Below, piece after piece: positions 11,101 through 23,994 of a stretch of 64,000 nucleotides of DNA. Below the pieces are notes generated by a model. The model saw nothing but the letters and a program-made list of their open reading frames with translations. It ran no database searches and had not been told where the DNA came from. Every line of letters begins with the position of its first letter. Position 1 is the stretch's first letter. The position numbers and the translations under genes are program-made. This stretch comes from Anomaloglossus baeobatrachus (taxonomy: Eukaryota > Chordata > Amphibia > Anura > Aromobatidae), in contig NC_134364.1 in assembly GCF_048569485.1 (NCBI RefSeq), forward strand, positions 138,429,298 to 138,493,297, written 5' to 3'.

Positions 11101-14100
11101 GCCGCGATCACATGAAGAACAGACGTGTGAGGATTATATAGAGCCGCGATCACATAAAGAAGAGACGTGTGAGGATTATATAGAGCCGCGATCACATGAA
11201 GGACAGACGTGTGAGGATTATATAGAGCAGCGATCACATGAAGAACAGACGTGAGGATTATATAGAGCCGCGATCACATGAAGAAGAGACGTGTGAGGAT
11301 TATATAGAGCCGCGATCACATGAACAGACGTGAGGATTATATAGAGCCGCGATCACATGAAGAACAGACGTGTGAGGATTATATAGAGCCGCGATCACAT
11401 GAAGAACAGACGTGTGAGGATTATATAGAGCCGAGATCACATGAAGAAGAGACGTGTGAGGATTATATAGAGCCGCGATAACATGAAGAACAGACGTGTG
11501 AGGATTATATAGAGCCGCGATCACATGAAGAACAGACGTGTGAGGATTATATAGAGCCGCGATCACATGAAGAACAGACGTGTGAGGATTATATAGAGCC
11601 GCGATCACATGAAGAACAGACGTGAGGATTATATAGAGCCGCGATCACATGAAGAAGAGACATGTGAGGATTATATAGAGCCGCGATCACATGAAGAAGA
11701 GACGCGTGAGGATTATATAGAGCCGCGATAACATGAAGAGACGTGTGAGGATTATATAGAGCCGCGATCACATGAAGAAGAGACGTGTGAGGATTATATA
11801 GAGCCACGATCACATGAAGAAGAGACGTGTGAGGATTATATAGAGCCGCGATCACATGAAGGACAGACGTGAGGATTATATAGAGCCGCGATCACATGAA
11901 GAAGAGACGTGTGAGGATTATATCGAGCCGCGATCACATGAAGAACAGACGTGAGGATTATATAGAGCCGCGATCACATGAAGAACAGACGTCTGAGGAT
12001 TATATAGAGCCGCGATCACATGAAGAACAGACGTGAGGATTATATAGAGCCACGATCACATGAAGAAGAGACGCATGAGAATTATATAGAGCCACGATCA
12101 CATGAAGAAGAGACGCATGAGGATTATATAGAGCCGCGATCACATGAAGAACAGACGTGAGGATTATATAGAGCCGCGATCACATGAAGAACAGACATGT
12201 GAGGATTATATAGAGCTGCAATCACATGAAGAACAGACTTGAGGATTATATAGAGCCGCGATCACATGAAGAACAGACGTGAGGATTATATAGGGCCGCG
12301 ATCACATGAAGAACAGACGTGTGAGGATTATATAGAGCCGCGATAACATTAAGGACAGACATGAGGATTATATAGAGCCGCGATCACATGAAGGACAGAC
12401 GTGTGAGGATTATATAGAGCCGCGATCACATGAAGAACAGACGTGTGAGGATTATATAGAGCCGCGATCACATGAAGAAGAGACATGTGAGGATTATATA
12501 GAGCCGCGATCACATGAACAGACGTGAGGATTATATAGAGCCGCGATAACATGAAGAAGAGACATGTGAGGATTATATAGAGCCACGATCACATGAAGAA
12601 GAGACGTGTGAGGATTATATAGAGCCGCGATAACATGAAGAGACGTGTGAGGATTATATGGAGCCGCGATCACATGAAAAAGAGACGTGTGAGGATTATA
12701 TAGAGCCGCGATCACATGAAGAAGAGACGTGTGAGGATTATATAGAGCCGCGATCACATGAAGGACAGACGTGAGGATTATATAGAGCCGCGATCACATG
12801 AAGAAGAGACGTGTGAGGATTATATAGAGCCGCGATCACATGAAGAACAGACGTGTGAGGATTATATAGAGCCGCGATCAAATGAAGAGACATGTGAGGA
12901 TTATATAGAGCCACGATCACATGAAGAACAGACGTGTGAGGATTATATAGAGCCGCGATCACATGAAGAACAGACGTGAGGATTATATAGAGCCGCGATC
13001 ACATGAAGAACAGACGTGAGGATTATATAGAGCCACGATCACATGAAGAACAGACGTGTGAGGATTATATAGAGCCGCGATAACATGAAGAAGAGACGCG
13101 TGAGGATTATATAGAGCCGCGATAACATGAATAGACGTGTGAGGATTATATAGAGCCGCGGTTACATGAAGAAGAGACGTGTGAGGATTATATAGAGCCG
13201 CAATCACATGAAGAAGAGACGTGTGAGGATTATATAGAGCCGCGATCACATGAAGAACAGACGTGTGAGGATTATATAGAGCCGCAATCACATGAAGAAG
13301 AGACATGTGAGGATTATATAGAGCCGCGATCACATGAAGAACAGACGTGAGGATTATATAGAGCCGCGATCACATGAAGAACAGACGTGAGGATTATATA
13401 GAGCCGCGATCACATGAAGAAGAGACGTGTGAGGATTATATAGAGCCACGATCACATGAAGAAGAGACGTGTAAGGATTATATAGAGCCGCGATCACATG
13501 AAGAAGAGACATGTGAGGATTATATAGAGCCGCGATCACATGAAGAAGAGACGCATGAGGATTATATAGAGCCGCGATCACATGAAGAAGAGACGTGTGA
13601 GGATTATATAGAGCCACGATCACATGAAGAACAGACGTGTGAGGATTATATAGAGCCGCGATAACATGAAGAAGAGACGCGTGAGGATTATATAGAGCCG
13701 CGATAACATGAAGAGACGTGTGAGGATTATATAGATCCGCGATCCCATGAAGAATAGACGTGTGAGGATTATATAGAGCCGCGATCACATGAAGAAGAGA
13801 CATGTGAGGATTATATAGAGCCGCGATCACATGAAGCACAGACGTGAGGATTATATAGAGCCGCGATCACATGAAGAACAGACGTGAGGATTATATAGAG
13901 CCGCGATCACATGAAGAACAGACGTGTGAGGATTATATAGAGCCGCGATCACATGAAGAACAGACTTGAGGATTATATAGAGCCGCGATCACATGAAGGA
14001 GAGACGTGTGAGGATTATATAGAGCCGCGATCACATGAAGAGACGTGTGAGGATTATATAGAGCCACGATCACATGAAGAACAGACGTGTGAGGATTATA

Positions 14101-17100
14101 TAGAGCCGCGATCACATGAAGAACAGACGTGTGAGGATTATATAGAGCCACGATCACATGAAGAACAGACGTGTGAGGATTATATAGAGCCGCGATCACA
14201 TGAAGAACAGACGTGAGGATTATATAGAGCCGCGATCACATGAAGAACAGACGTGAGGATTATATAGAGCCACGATCACATGAAGAACAGACGTGAGGAT
14301 TATATAGAGCCGCGATCACATGAAGAACAGACGTGAGAATTATATAGAGCCACGATCACATGAAGAAGAGATGTGAGGATTATATAGAGCCACGATCACA
14401 TGAAGATGAGACGTGTGAGGATTATATAGAGCCGCGATCACATGAAGAACAGACGTGAGGATTATATAGAGCCACGATCACATGAAGAAGAGACGTGGGA
14501 GGATTATATAGAGCCGGGATCACATGAAGAACAGACGTGTGAGGATTATATAGAGCCGCGATCACATGAAGAACAGACGTGAGGATTATATAGAGCCGCG
14601 ATCACATGAAGAGACGTGTGAGGATTATATAGAGCTGAGATCACATGAAGGACAGACGTGTGAGGATTATATAGAGCTGCGATCACATGAAGAACAGACG
14701 TGAGGATTAGATAGAGCCATGATCACATGAAGAACAGACGTGTAAGGATTATATAGAGCCACGATCACATGAAGAACAGACGTGTGAGGATTATATAGAG
14801 CCACGATCACATGAAGAAGAGACGCATGAGGATTATATAGAGCCGCGATAACATGAAGAACAGACGTGTGAGGATTATATAGAGCCGCGATCACATGAAG
14901 AACAGACGTGAGGATTATATAGAGCCGCGATCACATGAAGAAGAGACGTGTGAGGATTATATAGAGCCGCGATCACATGAAGAAGAGACTCATGAGGATT
15001 ATATAGAGCCTCGATCACATGAAGAAGAGACGTGTGAGGATTACATAGAGCCACGATCACATGAAGAACAGACGTGTGAGGATTATATAGAGCCGCGATA
15101 ACATGAAGAAGAGACGCGTGAGGATTATATAGAGCCGCGATAACATGAAGAGACGTGTGAGGATTATATAGAGCCACGATCACATGAAGAAGAGACGTGT
15201 GAGGATTATATAGAGCCGCGATCACATGAAGAAGAGACATGTGAGGATTATATAGAGCCGCGATCACATGAAGAACAGACGTGAGGATTATATAGAGCCG
15301 CGATCACATGAAGAACAGACGTGAGGATTATATAGAGCCGCGATCACATGAAGAACAGACGTGTGAGGATTATATAGAGCCGCGATCACATGAAGGAGAG
15401 ACGTGTGAGGATTATATAGAGCCGCGATCACATGAAGAGACGTGTGAGGATTATATAGAGCCACGATCACATGAAGAACAGACGTGTGAGGATTATATAG
15501 AGCCGCGATCACATGAAGAACAGACGTGAGGATTATATAGAGCCGCGATCACATGAAGAACAGACGTGAGGATTATATAGAGCCACGATCACATGAAGAA
15601 CAGACGTGTGAGGATTATATAGGCCGCGATCACATGAAGAAGAGACGTGAGGATTATATAGAGCCGGGATCACATGAAGAACAGACGTGTGAGGATTATA
15701 TAGAGCCGTGATCACATGAAGGACAGACGTGTGAGGATTATATAGAGCTGCGATCACATGAAGAACAGACGTGAGGATTATATAGAGCCGCGATTACATG
15801 AAGAACAGACGTGTGAGGATTATATAGAGCCACGATCACATGAAGAACAGACGTGTGAGGATTATATAGAGCCGCGATCACATGAAGAACAGACGTGAGG
15901 ATTATATAGAGCCGCGATCACATGAAGAAGAGACATGTGAGGATTATATAGAGCCGCGATCACATGAAGAACAGACGTGTGAGGATTATATAGAGCCGCG
16001 ATCACATGAAGAAGAGACGCATGAGGATTATATAGAGCCGCGATAACATGAAGAACAGACGTGTGAGGATTATATAGAGCCGCGATCACATGAAGAACAG
16101 ACGTGTGAGGATTATATAGAGCCGCGATCACATGAAGAACAGACGTGAGGATTATATAGAGCCGCGATCACATGAAGAAGAGACATGTGAGGATTATATA
16201 GAGCCGCGATCACATGAACAGACGTGAGGATTATATAGAGCCGCGATCACATGAAGAAGAGACGTGAGGATTATATAGAGCCACGATCACATGAAGAACA
16301 GACGTGTGAGGATTATATAGAGCCGCGATAACATGAAGAAGAGACGCGTGAGGATTATATAGAGCCGCGATAACATGAAGAGACGTGTGAGGATTATATA
16401 GAGCCGCGATCACATGAAGAAGAGACGTGTGAGGATTATATAGAGCCGCGATCACATGAAGAACAGACGTGAGGATTATATAGAGCCGCGATCACATGAA
16501 GAACAGACGTGTGAGGATTATATAGAGCCGCGATCACATGAAGAACAGACGTGAGGATTATATAGAGCCGCGATCACATGAAGAACAGACGTGAGGATTA
16601 TATAGAGCCGCGATCACATGAAGAACAGACGTGTGAGGATTATATAGAGCCGCGATCACATGAAGAACAGACTTGAGGATTATATAGAGCCGCGATCACA
16701 TGAAGAACAGACGTGAGGATTATATAGAGCCGCGATCACATGAAGAACAGACGTGTGAGGATTATATAGAGCCGCGATCACATGAAGGACAGACGTGAGG
16801 ATTATATAGAGCCGCGATCACATGAAGAGACGTGAGGATTATATTGAGCCACGATCACATGAAGAACAGACGTGTGAGGATTATATAGAGCTGCGATCAC
16901 ATGAAGAACAGACGTGTGAGGATTATATAGAGCCGCGATCACATGAAGAACAGACGTGTGAGGATTATATAGAGCCGCGATCACATGAAGTACAGACGTG
17001 AGGATTACATAGAGCCGCAATCACATGAAGAAGAGACGTGAGGATTACATAGAGCCGCAATCACATGAAGAAGAGACGTGAGGATTACATAGAGCTGCAA

Positions 17101-19345
17101 TCACATTAGGAAACGCGTGAGGATTATATAGAGCCGCAATCACATGAAGAACAGACGTGTGAGGATTATATAGAGCCGCGATCACATGAAGAACAGACGT
17201 GTGAGGATTATATAGAGCCGCGATCACATGAAGAACAGACGTGAGGATTATATAGAGCCGCGATCACATGAAGAACAGACGTGTGAGGATTATATAGAGC
17301 CGCGATCACATGAAGGACAGACGTGAGGATTATATAGAGCCGCGATCACATGAAGGACAGACGTGTGAGGATTATATAGAGCCGCGATCACATGAAGAAC
17401 AGACTTGAGGATTATATAGAGCCGCGATCACATGAAGAGACGTGAGGATTATATAGAGCCACGATCACATGAAGAACAGACGTGTGAGGATTATATAGAG
17501 CCGCGATCACATGAAGAACAGACGTGAGGATTATATAGAGCCGCGATCACATGAAGAACAGACGTGTGAGGATTATATAGAGCCGCGATCACATGAAGGA
17601 CAGACGTGAGGATTATATAGAGCCGCGATCACATGAAGAGACGTGAGGATTATATTGAGCCACGATCACATGAAGAACAGACGTGTGAGGATTATATAGA
17701 GCTGCGATCACATGAAGAACAGACGTGTGAGGATTATATAGAGCCGCGATCACATGAAGAACAGACGTGTGAGGATTATATAGAGCCGCGATCACATGAA
17801 GTACAGACGTGAGGATTACATAGAGCCGCAATCACATGAAGAAGAGACGTGAGGATTACATAGAGCCGCAATCACATGAAGAAGAGACGTGAGGATTACA
17901 TAGAGCTGCAATCACATTAGGAAACGCGTGAGGATTATATAGAGCCGCAATCACATGAAGAACAGACGTGTGAGGATTATATAGAGCCGCGATCACATGA
18001 AGAACAGACTTGAGGATTATATAGAGCCGCGATCACATGAAGGAGAGACGTGAGGATTATATAGAGCCACGATCACATGAAGAACAGACGTGTGAGGATT
18101 ATATAGAGCCGCGATCACATGAAGAACAGACGTGAGGATTATATAGAGCCGCGATCACATGAAGAACAGACGTGAGGATTATATAGAGCCGCAATCACAT
18201 GAAGAACAGACGTGTGAGGATTATATAGAGCCGCGATCACATGAAGGACAGACGTGAGGATTATATAGAGCCGCGATCACATGAAGGACAGACGTGTGAG
18301 GATTATATAGAGCCGCGATCACATGAAGAACAGACTTGAGGATTATATAGAGCCGCGATCACATGAAGAGACGTGAGGATTATATAGAGCCACGATCACA
18401 TGAAGAACAGACGTGTGAGGATTATATAGAGCCGCGATCACATGAAGAACAGACGTGAGGATTATATAGAGCCGCGATCACATGAAGAACAGACGTGTGA
18501 GGATTATATAGAGCCGCGATCACATGAAGGACAGACGTGAGGATTATATAGAGCCGCGATCACATGAAGAGACGTGAGGATTATATTGAGCCACGATCAC
18601 ATGAAGAACAGACGTGTGAGGATTATATAGAGCTGCGATCACATGAAGAACAGACGTGTGAGGATTATATAGAGCCGCGATCACATGAAGAACAGACGTG
18701 TGAGGATTATATAGAGCCGCGATCACATGAAGTACAGACGTGAGGATTACATAGAGCCGCAATCACATGAAGAAGAGACGTGAGGATTACATAGAGCCGC
18801 AATCACATGAAGAAGAGACGTGAGGATTACATAGAGCTGCAATCACATTAGGAAACGCTTGAGGATTATATAGAGCCGCAATCACATGAAGAACAGACGT
18901 GTGAGGATTATATAGAGCCGCGATCACATGAAGAACAGACTTGAGGATTATATAGAGCCGCGATCACATGAAGGAGAGACGTGAGGATTATATAGAGCCA
19001 CGATCACATGAAGAACAGACGTGTGAGGATTATATAGAGCCGCGATCACATGAAGAACAGACGTGAGGATTATATAGAGCCGCGATCACATGAAGAACAG
19101 ACGTGAGGATTATATAGAGCCGCAATCACATGAAGAAGAGATGTGAGGATTATATAGAGCCGCGATCACATGAAGAACAGACGTGGGAGGATTATATAGA
19201 GCCACGATCACATGAAGAACAGACGTGTGAGGATTATATAGAGCCGCGATCACATGAAGAAGAGACGCATGAGGATTATATAGAGCCGCGATCACATGAA
19301 GAACAGACGTGAGGATTATATAGAGCCGCGATCACATGAAGAGAT
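8130..19345. repeat. 11.2-kb minisatellite, ~42-bp unit, efna3 intron 1
   Basis: About 270 tandem copies of a unit with the core GATTATATAGAGCCGCGATC, then ACATGAAGAACAGACGTGTGAG. Three length classes recur: 42 bp; 40 bp (loss of TG in GTGTGAG); and ~37 bp (loss of AAGAA). Runs of 42-bp units are 14 codons long and free of stops in one frame on each strand, giving repeated peptides such as DYIEPRSHEEQTCE and ALYNPHTSVLHVI. There is no splice, codon or domain evidence for a protein. Confidence 0.97.
16802..19130. repeat. higher-order repeats within the 42-bp array
   Basis: Rare variants mark three copies of a larger block. TATATTGAGCC occurs near 16841, 17652 and 18583. CATTAGGAAACGC occurs near 17104, 17915 and 18846. 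Spacings are 811 bp and 931 bp, a difference of three 40-bp units. The blocks are nearly identical, which shows recent block-wise amplification at this end of the array. Confidence 0.88.
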
Positions 19346-19389
19346 GTGAGGAGAAACCAGTCTATCAACACCAGGACCAGCGCCTAATA

Positions 19390-21035
19390 CAACCCCCCAT
19401 CATCAGCCCCCACACAGCGCTCCTGCCCTAATATACCCCCAACCCCCATCATCAGCCCCCTCACAGCGCTCCTGCCCTAATACACCCCCACCCCATCATC
19501 AGCCCCCACACAGCGCTGCTGCCCTAATACACCAACCCCCCATCAGCCCCCACACAGCGCTCCTGCCCTAATACACCAACTCCCCCATCAGCCCCCACAC
19601 AGCGCTCCTGCCCTAATACACCCCATCCCCATCAGCCCCCACACAACGCTCCTGCCCTAATACACGCCCACCCCCATCATCAGCCCTCACACAGCGCTCC
19701 TGCCCTAATACACCCCCACCCCCATCATCAGCCCCCACACAGCTCTCCTGCCCTAATACACCAACCCCCATCATCAACCACCACACAGCGCTCCTGCCCT
19801 AATACACCCCCACCCCCATCATCAGCCCCCACACAGCGCTCCTGCCCTAATACACCCCCACCCCCATCATCAGCCCCCACACAGCGCTCCTGCCCTAATA
19901 ACCAACCCCCCATCATCAGCCCCCACACAGCGCTTCTGCCCTAATACACCCCCATCACCAGCCCCCACACAGAGCTCCTGCCCTAATACACCCCCATCAT
20001 CAGCCCCAACACAGCGCTCCTGCCCTAAAACATCACCACCCCCTATCATCAACCCCCACACAGCGCTCCTGCCCTAATACACCACCACCCCCCATCAGCC
20101 CCCACACAGCGCTCCTGCCCTAATACACCACCCCCCATCATCAGCCCCCACACAGCGCTCCTGCCCTAATACACCACCCCCATCATCAGCCCCCACACAG
20201 CGCTCCTGCCCTAATACACCCCCATCATCAGCCCCCACACGCCGCTCCTGCCCTAATACACCACCATCCCCCATCATCAGCCCCCACAGGGCGCTCCTGC
20301 CCTAATACACCACCATCCCCCATTATCAGCCCCCACAGGGCGCTCCTGCCCTAATATACCACCACCACCCCATCATCAGCCCCACACAGCGCTCCTGCCC
20401 TAATACACCCCCACCCCCATCATCAGCCCCCACACGGCGCTCCTGCCCTAATACACCACCACCCCCTATCATCAGCCCCCACACGGCGCTCCTGCCCTAA
20501 TATACCACCCCCCCCATCATCAGCCCCCACACGGCGCTCCTGCCCAAATACACCCCCACCCCCATCATCAGCCCCCACACAGCGCTCCTGCCCTAATACA
20601 CCACCACCCCCATCAGCCCCACACAGCCCTTCTGCTCTAATACACCCCCACCCCCCATCAGCCCCACACAGCGCTCCTGCCCTAATACACCCCCACCCCC
20701 CATCATCAGTCCCCACACAGCGCTCCTGCCCTAATAAACCCCCAACCCCATCAGCCCCAACACAACGCTCCTGCCCTAATACACCCCCACCCCCATCATC
20801 AGCCCCCACACAGCGCTCCTGGCCTAATACACCCCCACCCCCCCATCAGCCCCCACACAGCACTCATGCCCCAATACACCCCCACGCAGCGATCTTGCCC
20901 TAATACACCCCCACACCCCCATCATTAGCCCCCACACAGCGCTCTTGCCCTAATACACCCCCACCCCCCCATCATTAGCCCCCACACAGCGCTCTTGCCC
21001 TAATACACCACCACCCCTATCATCAGCCCCCACAC
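19390..21035. repeat. ~48-bp minisatellite (left arm)
   Basis: About 35 copies of a C-rich unit containing GCGCTCCTGCCCTAATACAC and CCCCATCATCAGCCCCCACACA, variable between about 43 and 50 bp. The same unit, reverse-complemented, is at 54751-55311 and 58398-58600, so this array is part of the inverted duplication. Confidence 0.95.
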
Positions 21036-21356
21036 GGCGGGGGGGATTGAGATGGAGGAGGAGATGGGGATATATACAAAGAGGAGGATGAGGAGGAGGA
21101 GAGTACAGGGATATGTACGAGGAAGAGGAGGATAGGAGGGGGATCTCTACGGGCCGCTGGAGAGGATGAGGGATCTTTATGAGGGTGGAGGAGATGAAGG
21201 AGGGGGAGCTATATGGGGCAGCGACGAAGAGGAATCTATACAGGGGCAAAGGAGAGAGGGGGATTTATACAGTGGAGATGGGGAGCTGTGCAGGGCAGTG
21301 GAGGATCCGTGCGGGAGAAGCAGAAAGGAGAGGAGGGGGAAGCGTGCGGGGCCCGA
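21036..21356. repeat. unique junction segment, left-arm copy
   Basis: A purine-rich, non-tandem stretch links the 48-bp and 27-bp arrays. Its reverse complement, nearly identical, is at about 54427-54750 between the same two arrays. This shared order is strong evidence that the arms are duplicates rather than independent arrays. Confidence 0.9.
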
Positions 21357-22377
21357 GGAGAGGGCAACCTGCATAGGGGCGGAGCAGAGGGCAACCTGCA
21401 TAGGGGCGGAGCAGAGGGCCACCTGCATAGGGGCGGAGCAGAGGGCAACCTGTATAGGGGCGGAGCAGAGGGCAACCTGTATAGGGGCGGAGCAGAGGGC
21501 AACCTGCATAGGGGCGGAGGAGAGGGCAACCTGCATAGGGGCGGAGCAGAGGGCAACCTGCATAGGGGCGGAGCAGAGGGCAACCTGCATAGGGGCGGAG
21601 CAGAGGGCAACCTGCATAGGGGCGGAGCAGAGGGCAACCTGCATAGGGGGCGGAGCAGAGGGCAACCTGCAAAGGGGGCGGAGCAGAGGGCAACCTGCAT
21701 AGGGGCGGAGCAGAGGGCAACCTGCATAGGGGGCGGTGCAGAGGGCAACCTGCATAGGGGGTGGAGCAGAGGGCAACCTGCATAGGGGCGGAGCAGAGGG
21801 CAAACTGCATAGGGGCGGAGCAGAGGGCAACCTGCATAGGGGCGGAGCAGAGGGCAACCTGCATAGGGGCGGAGCAGAGGGCAACCTGCATAGGGGCGGA
21901 GCAGAGGGCAACCTGCATAGGGGCGGAGCAGAGGGCAACCTGCATAGGGGCGGAGCAGAGGGCAACCTGCATAGGGGAGGAGCAGAGGGCAACCTGAATA
22001 GGGGCGGAGCAGAGGGCAACCTGCATAGGGGCGGAGCAGAGGGCAACCTGCATAGGGGCGGAGCAGAGGGCAACCTGCATAGGGGCGGAGCAAAGGGCAA
22101 CCTGCATAGGGGCGGAGGAGAGGGCAACCTGCATAGGGGCTGAGGAGAGGACAACCTGCATAGGGGCGGAGGAGAGGGCAACCTGCATAGGGGCGGGGGA
22201 GAGGACAACCTGCATAGGGGCGGAGGAGAGTGCAACCTGCATTGGGGCGGAGCAGAGGGCAACCTGCATAGGGGCGGAGCAGAGGTCAACCTGCATAGGG
22301 GCGGAGGAGAGGACAACCTGCATAGAGGCGGAGGAGAGGACAACCTGTATAGGGGCGGAGGAGAGGACAACCTGTTT
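21357..22377 (+). repeat. 27-bp minisatellite (left arm)
   Basis: About 37 copies of a 27-bp unit containing GGCAACCTGCATAGGGGCGG and AGCAGAG. The unit is exactly nine codons and lacks stops, so all forward frames and several reverse frames stay open for hundreds of codons; these are artefacts. Five more arrays of the same unit occur in the window, all in the opposite orientation. Confidence 0.96.
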
Positions 22378-22459
22378 TAGGCCACGCCCCCTAACCACAC
22401 CCATTTCACAGTCACGCCCATATCCACTCTCCATCCACACCAAACCAATTTTTTCCCCC

Positions 22460-22895
22460 TCTAATGGTGCAGGAGACGTCCGGTCACTGCGGGGTCTCTG
22501 TATACTGTATATATGACCCCTGTAATGATACAGGAGACGTCCGGTCACTGCGGGGTCTCTGTATACTGTATATGTGACCCCTGTAATGGTGCAGGAGACG
22601 TCCGGTCACTGCGGGGTCTCTGTATACTGTATATGTGACCCCTGTAATGGTGCAGGAGACGTCCGGTCACTGCGGGGTCTCTGTATACTGTATATGTGAC
22701 CCCTGTAATGGTGCAGGAGACGTCCGGTCACTGCGGGGTCTCTGTATACTGTATATGTGCCCCGGTAATGGTGCAGGAGACGTCCGGTCACTGCGGGGTC
22801 TCTGTATACTGTATATGTGACCCCTGTAATGGTGCAGGAGACGTCCGGTCACTGCGGGGTCTCTGTATACTGTATATGTGACCCCTGTAATGGTG
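22460..22895. repeat. 61-bp tandem repeat
   Basis: About seven copies of a 61-bp unit containing AATGGTGCAGGAGACGTCCG and GTCACTGCGGGGTCTCTGTA. Copies are very similar; one has GTGCCCCGG in place of GTGACCCCTG. Confidence 0.93.
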
Positions 22896-23990
22896 TAGCA
22901 GGAGTATACTTTGGGGGTTTGCTTTTTTTTGGTTTTGCTTGTTTCTCTCGTACATTTGACCCCTTCATGTAAGGTCTTATGTTGTGGGCTTGCGGTGAGA
23001 TCAGTGTCCGCCTCCTTGTCTTCCTCGCCCACGGTTTCCATGATGGGATGTTATTATGGGTGTCATGGATCTGTGTGAATAACCCGCTGTCCATTCGCTG
23101 ACAACTTGTGAGCGTAGGGTGGGCAATTAATTCCAGAGAAAACCTCATGTAATGTTGCGGCTGTGCCCATAGGTCACTCCACACGTATGCGCGGTCATCC
23201 ATTTTTGCACTGCGGTCACTCATTACCTCAGTGTCTTTACTTGTAATCGAGTGACGTGCCGCCATCTTGCAGTGTGGTAATGGCCGCCTTCCGTCCTGCC
23301 AGCCGTTCCTGCAGGTGAAGTAGGCACAAGGTGATCTGTTAGAAGCTGATATTGGCAGGTTTCCGCAGCAGATTTCAGGGTTTCTGGTCAGTGGCCGCTT
23401 GTATTACTATGGAGATTGTCACTTTCATGCATGGCTTCCTCCCGCAGATAGATGACCATCTCCCGGCGCCCCTTGTGCATTCAGCGGGACAATAGAAAGG
23501 AGAGAACAGATTGAGGCCAGAGCCTGTCACTTATATCACTGGGAAGCATAGCCGCTAATGAGAGCTCTCCGGGGTGGACAGGCTGCCCTTATGCCGGGAT
23601 AGTCTGAGGCCCTGCACAGACTGCCATTAGGCCTCATTGTGGGGTCAATTTACTGAGGAGCTGTTCTGCTGGTGACCCTGGGTTGTTCTGCTATGCCCAT
23701 AATCCTGCTACATCAGGGCTGGGGAAGTCAGGAGGACAGTGGTTAAGGAGCCCAGGAGCGTGCATTTTCTACAGAAGACGGTGGAGACCACTGTGCGCCC
23801 AGTATCTCCATGTTCCCCAGGTCTACATGGGGGGCAGCACAATGCCTTACACTAGGTGTAATTTCAGTTGGCCTTCACAGGGGATCATACACAGAGTTTT
23901 CCACTCCTGTCCGTGGGCATCATGCCGGCCCGTGGCAGTACGCTGGCTGGGGTCTTTCATGGCACGGTCTGATTTCCCACCTTTGGAGCT
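22896..23990. other. plain sequence, no gene recognised
   Basis: About 1.1 kb without tandem repeats. Reading frames near 23683-24043 have no recognisable domain or splice context. It may be intronic or intergenic sequence of the efna3 locus. No efna3 exon 1 (signal peptide followed by an AVYWNSSN-like stretch) was seen here. Confidence 0.4.
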
Positions 23991-23994
23991 TCTT

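Noticed and set aside
8130-19345. Repeat-protein gene encoding DYIEPRSHEEQTCE units
   Set aside because: Frames are broken wherever 40-bp units occur, and an equally open frame exists on the opposite strand. It is a minisatellite in an intron.
8130-19345. CRISPR-like array
   Set aside because: Units are contiguous with no unique spacers, and the host is a vertebrate.
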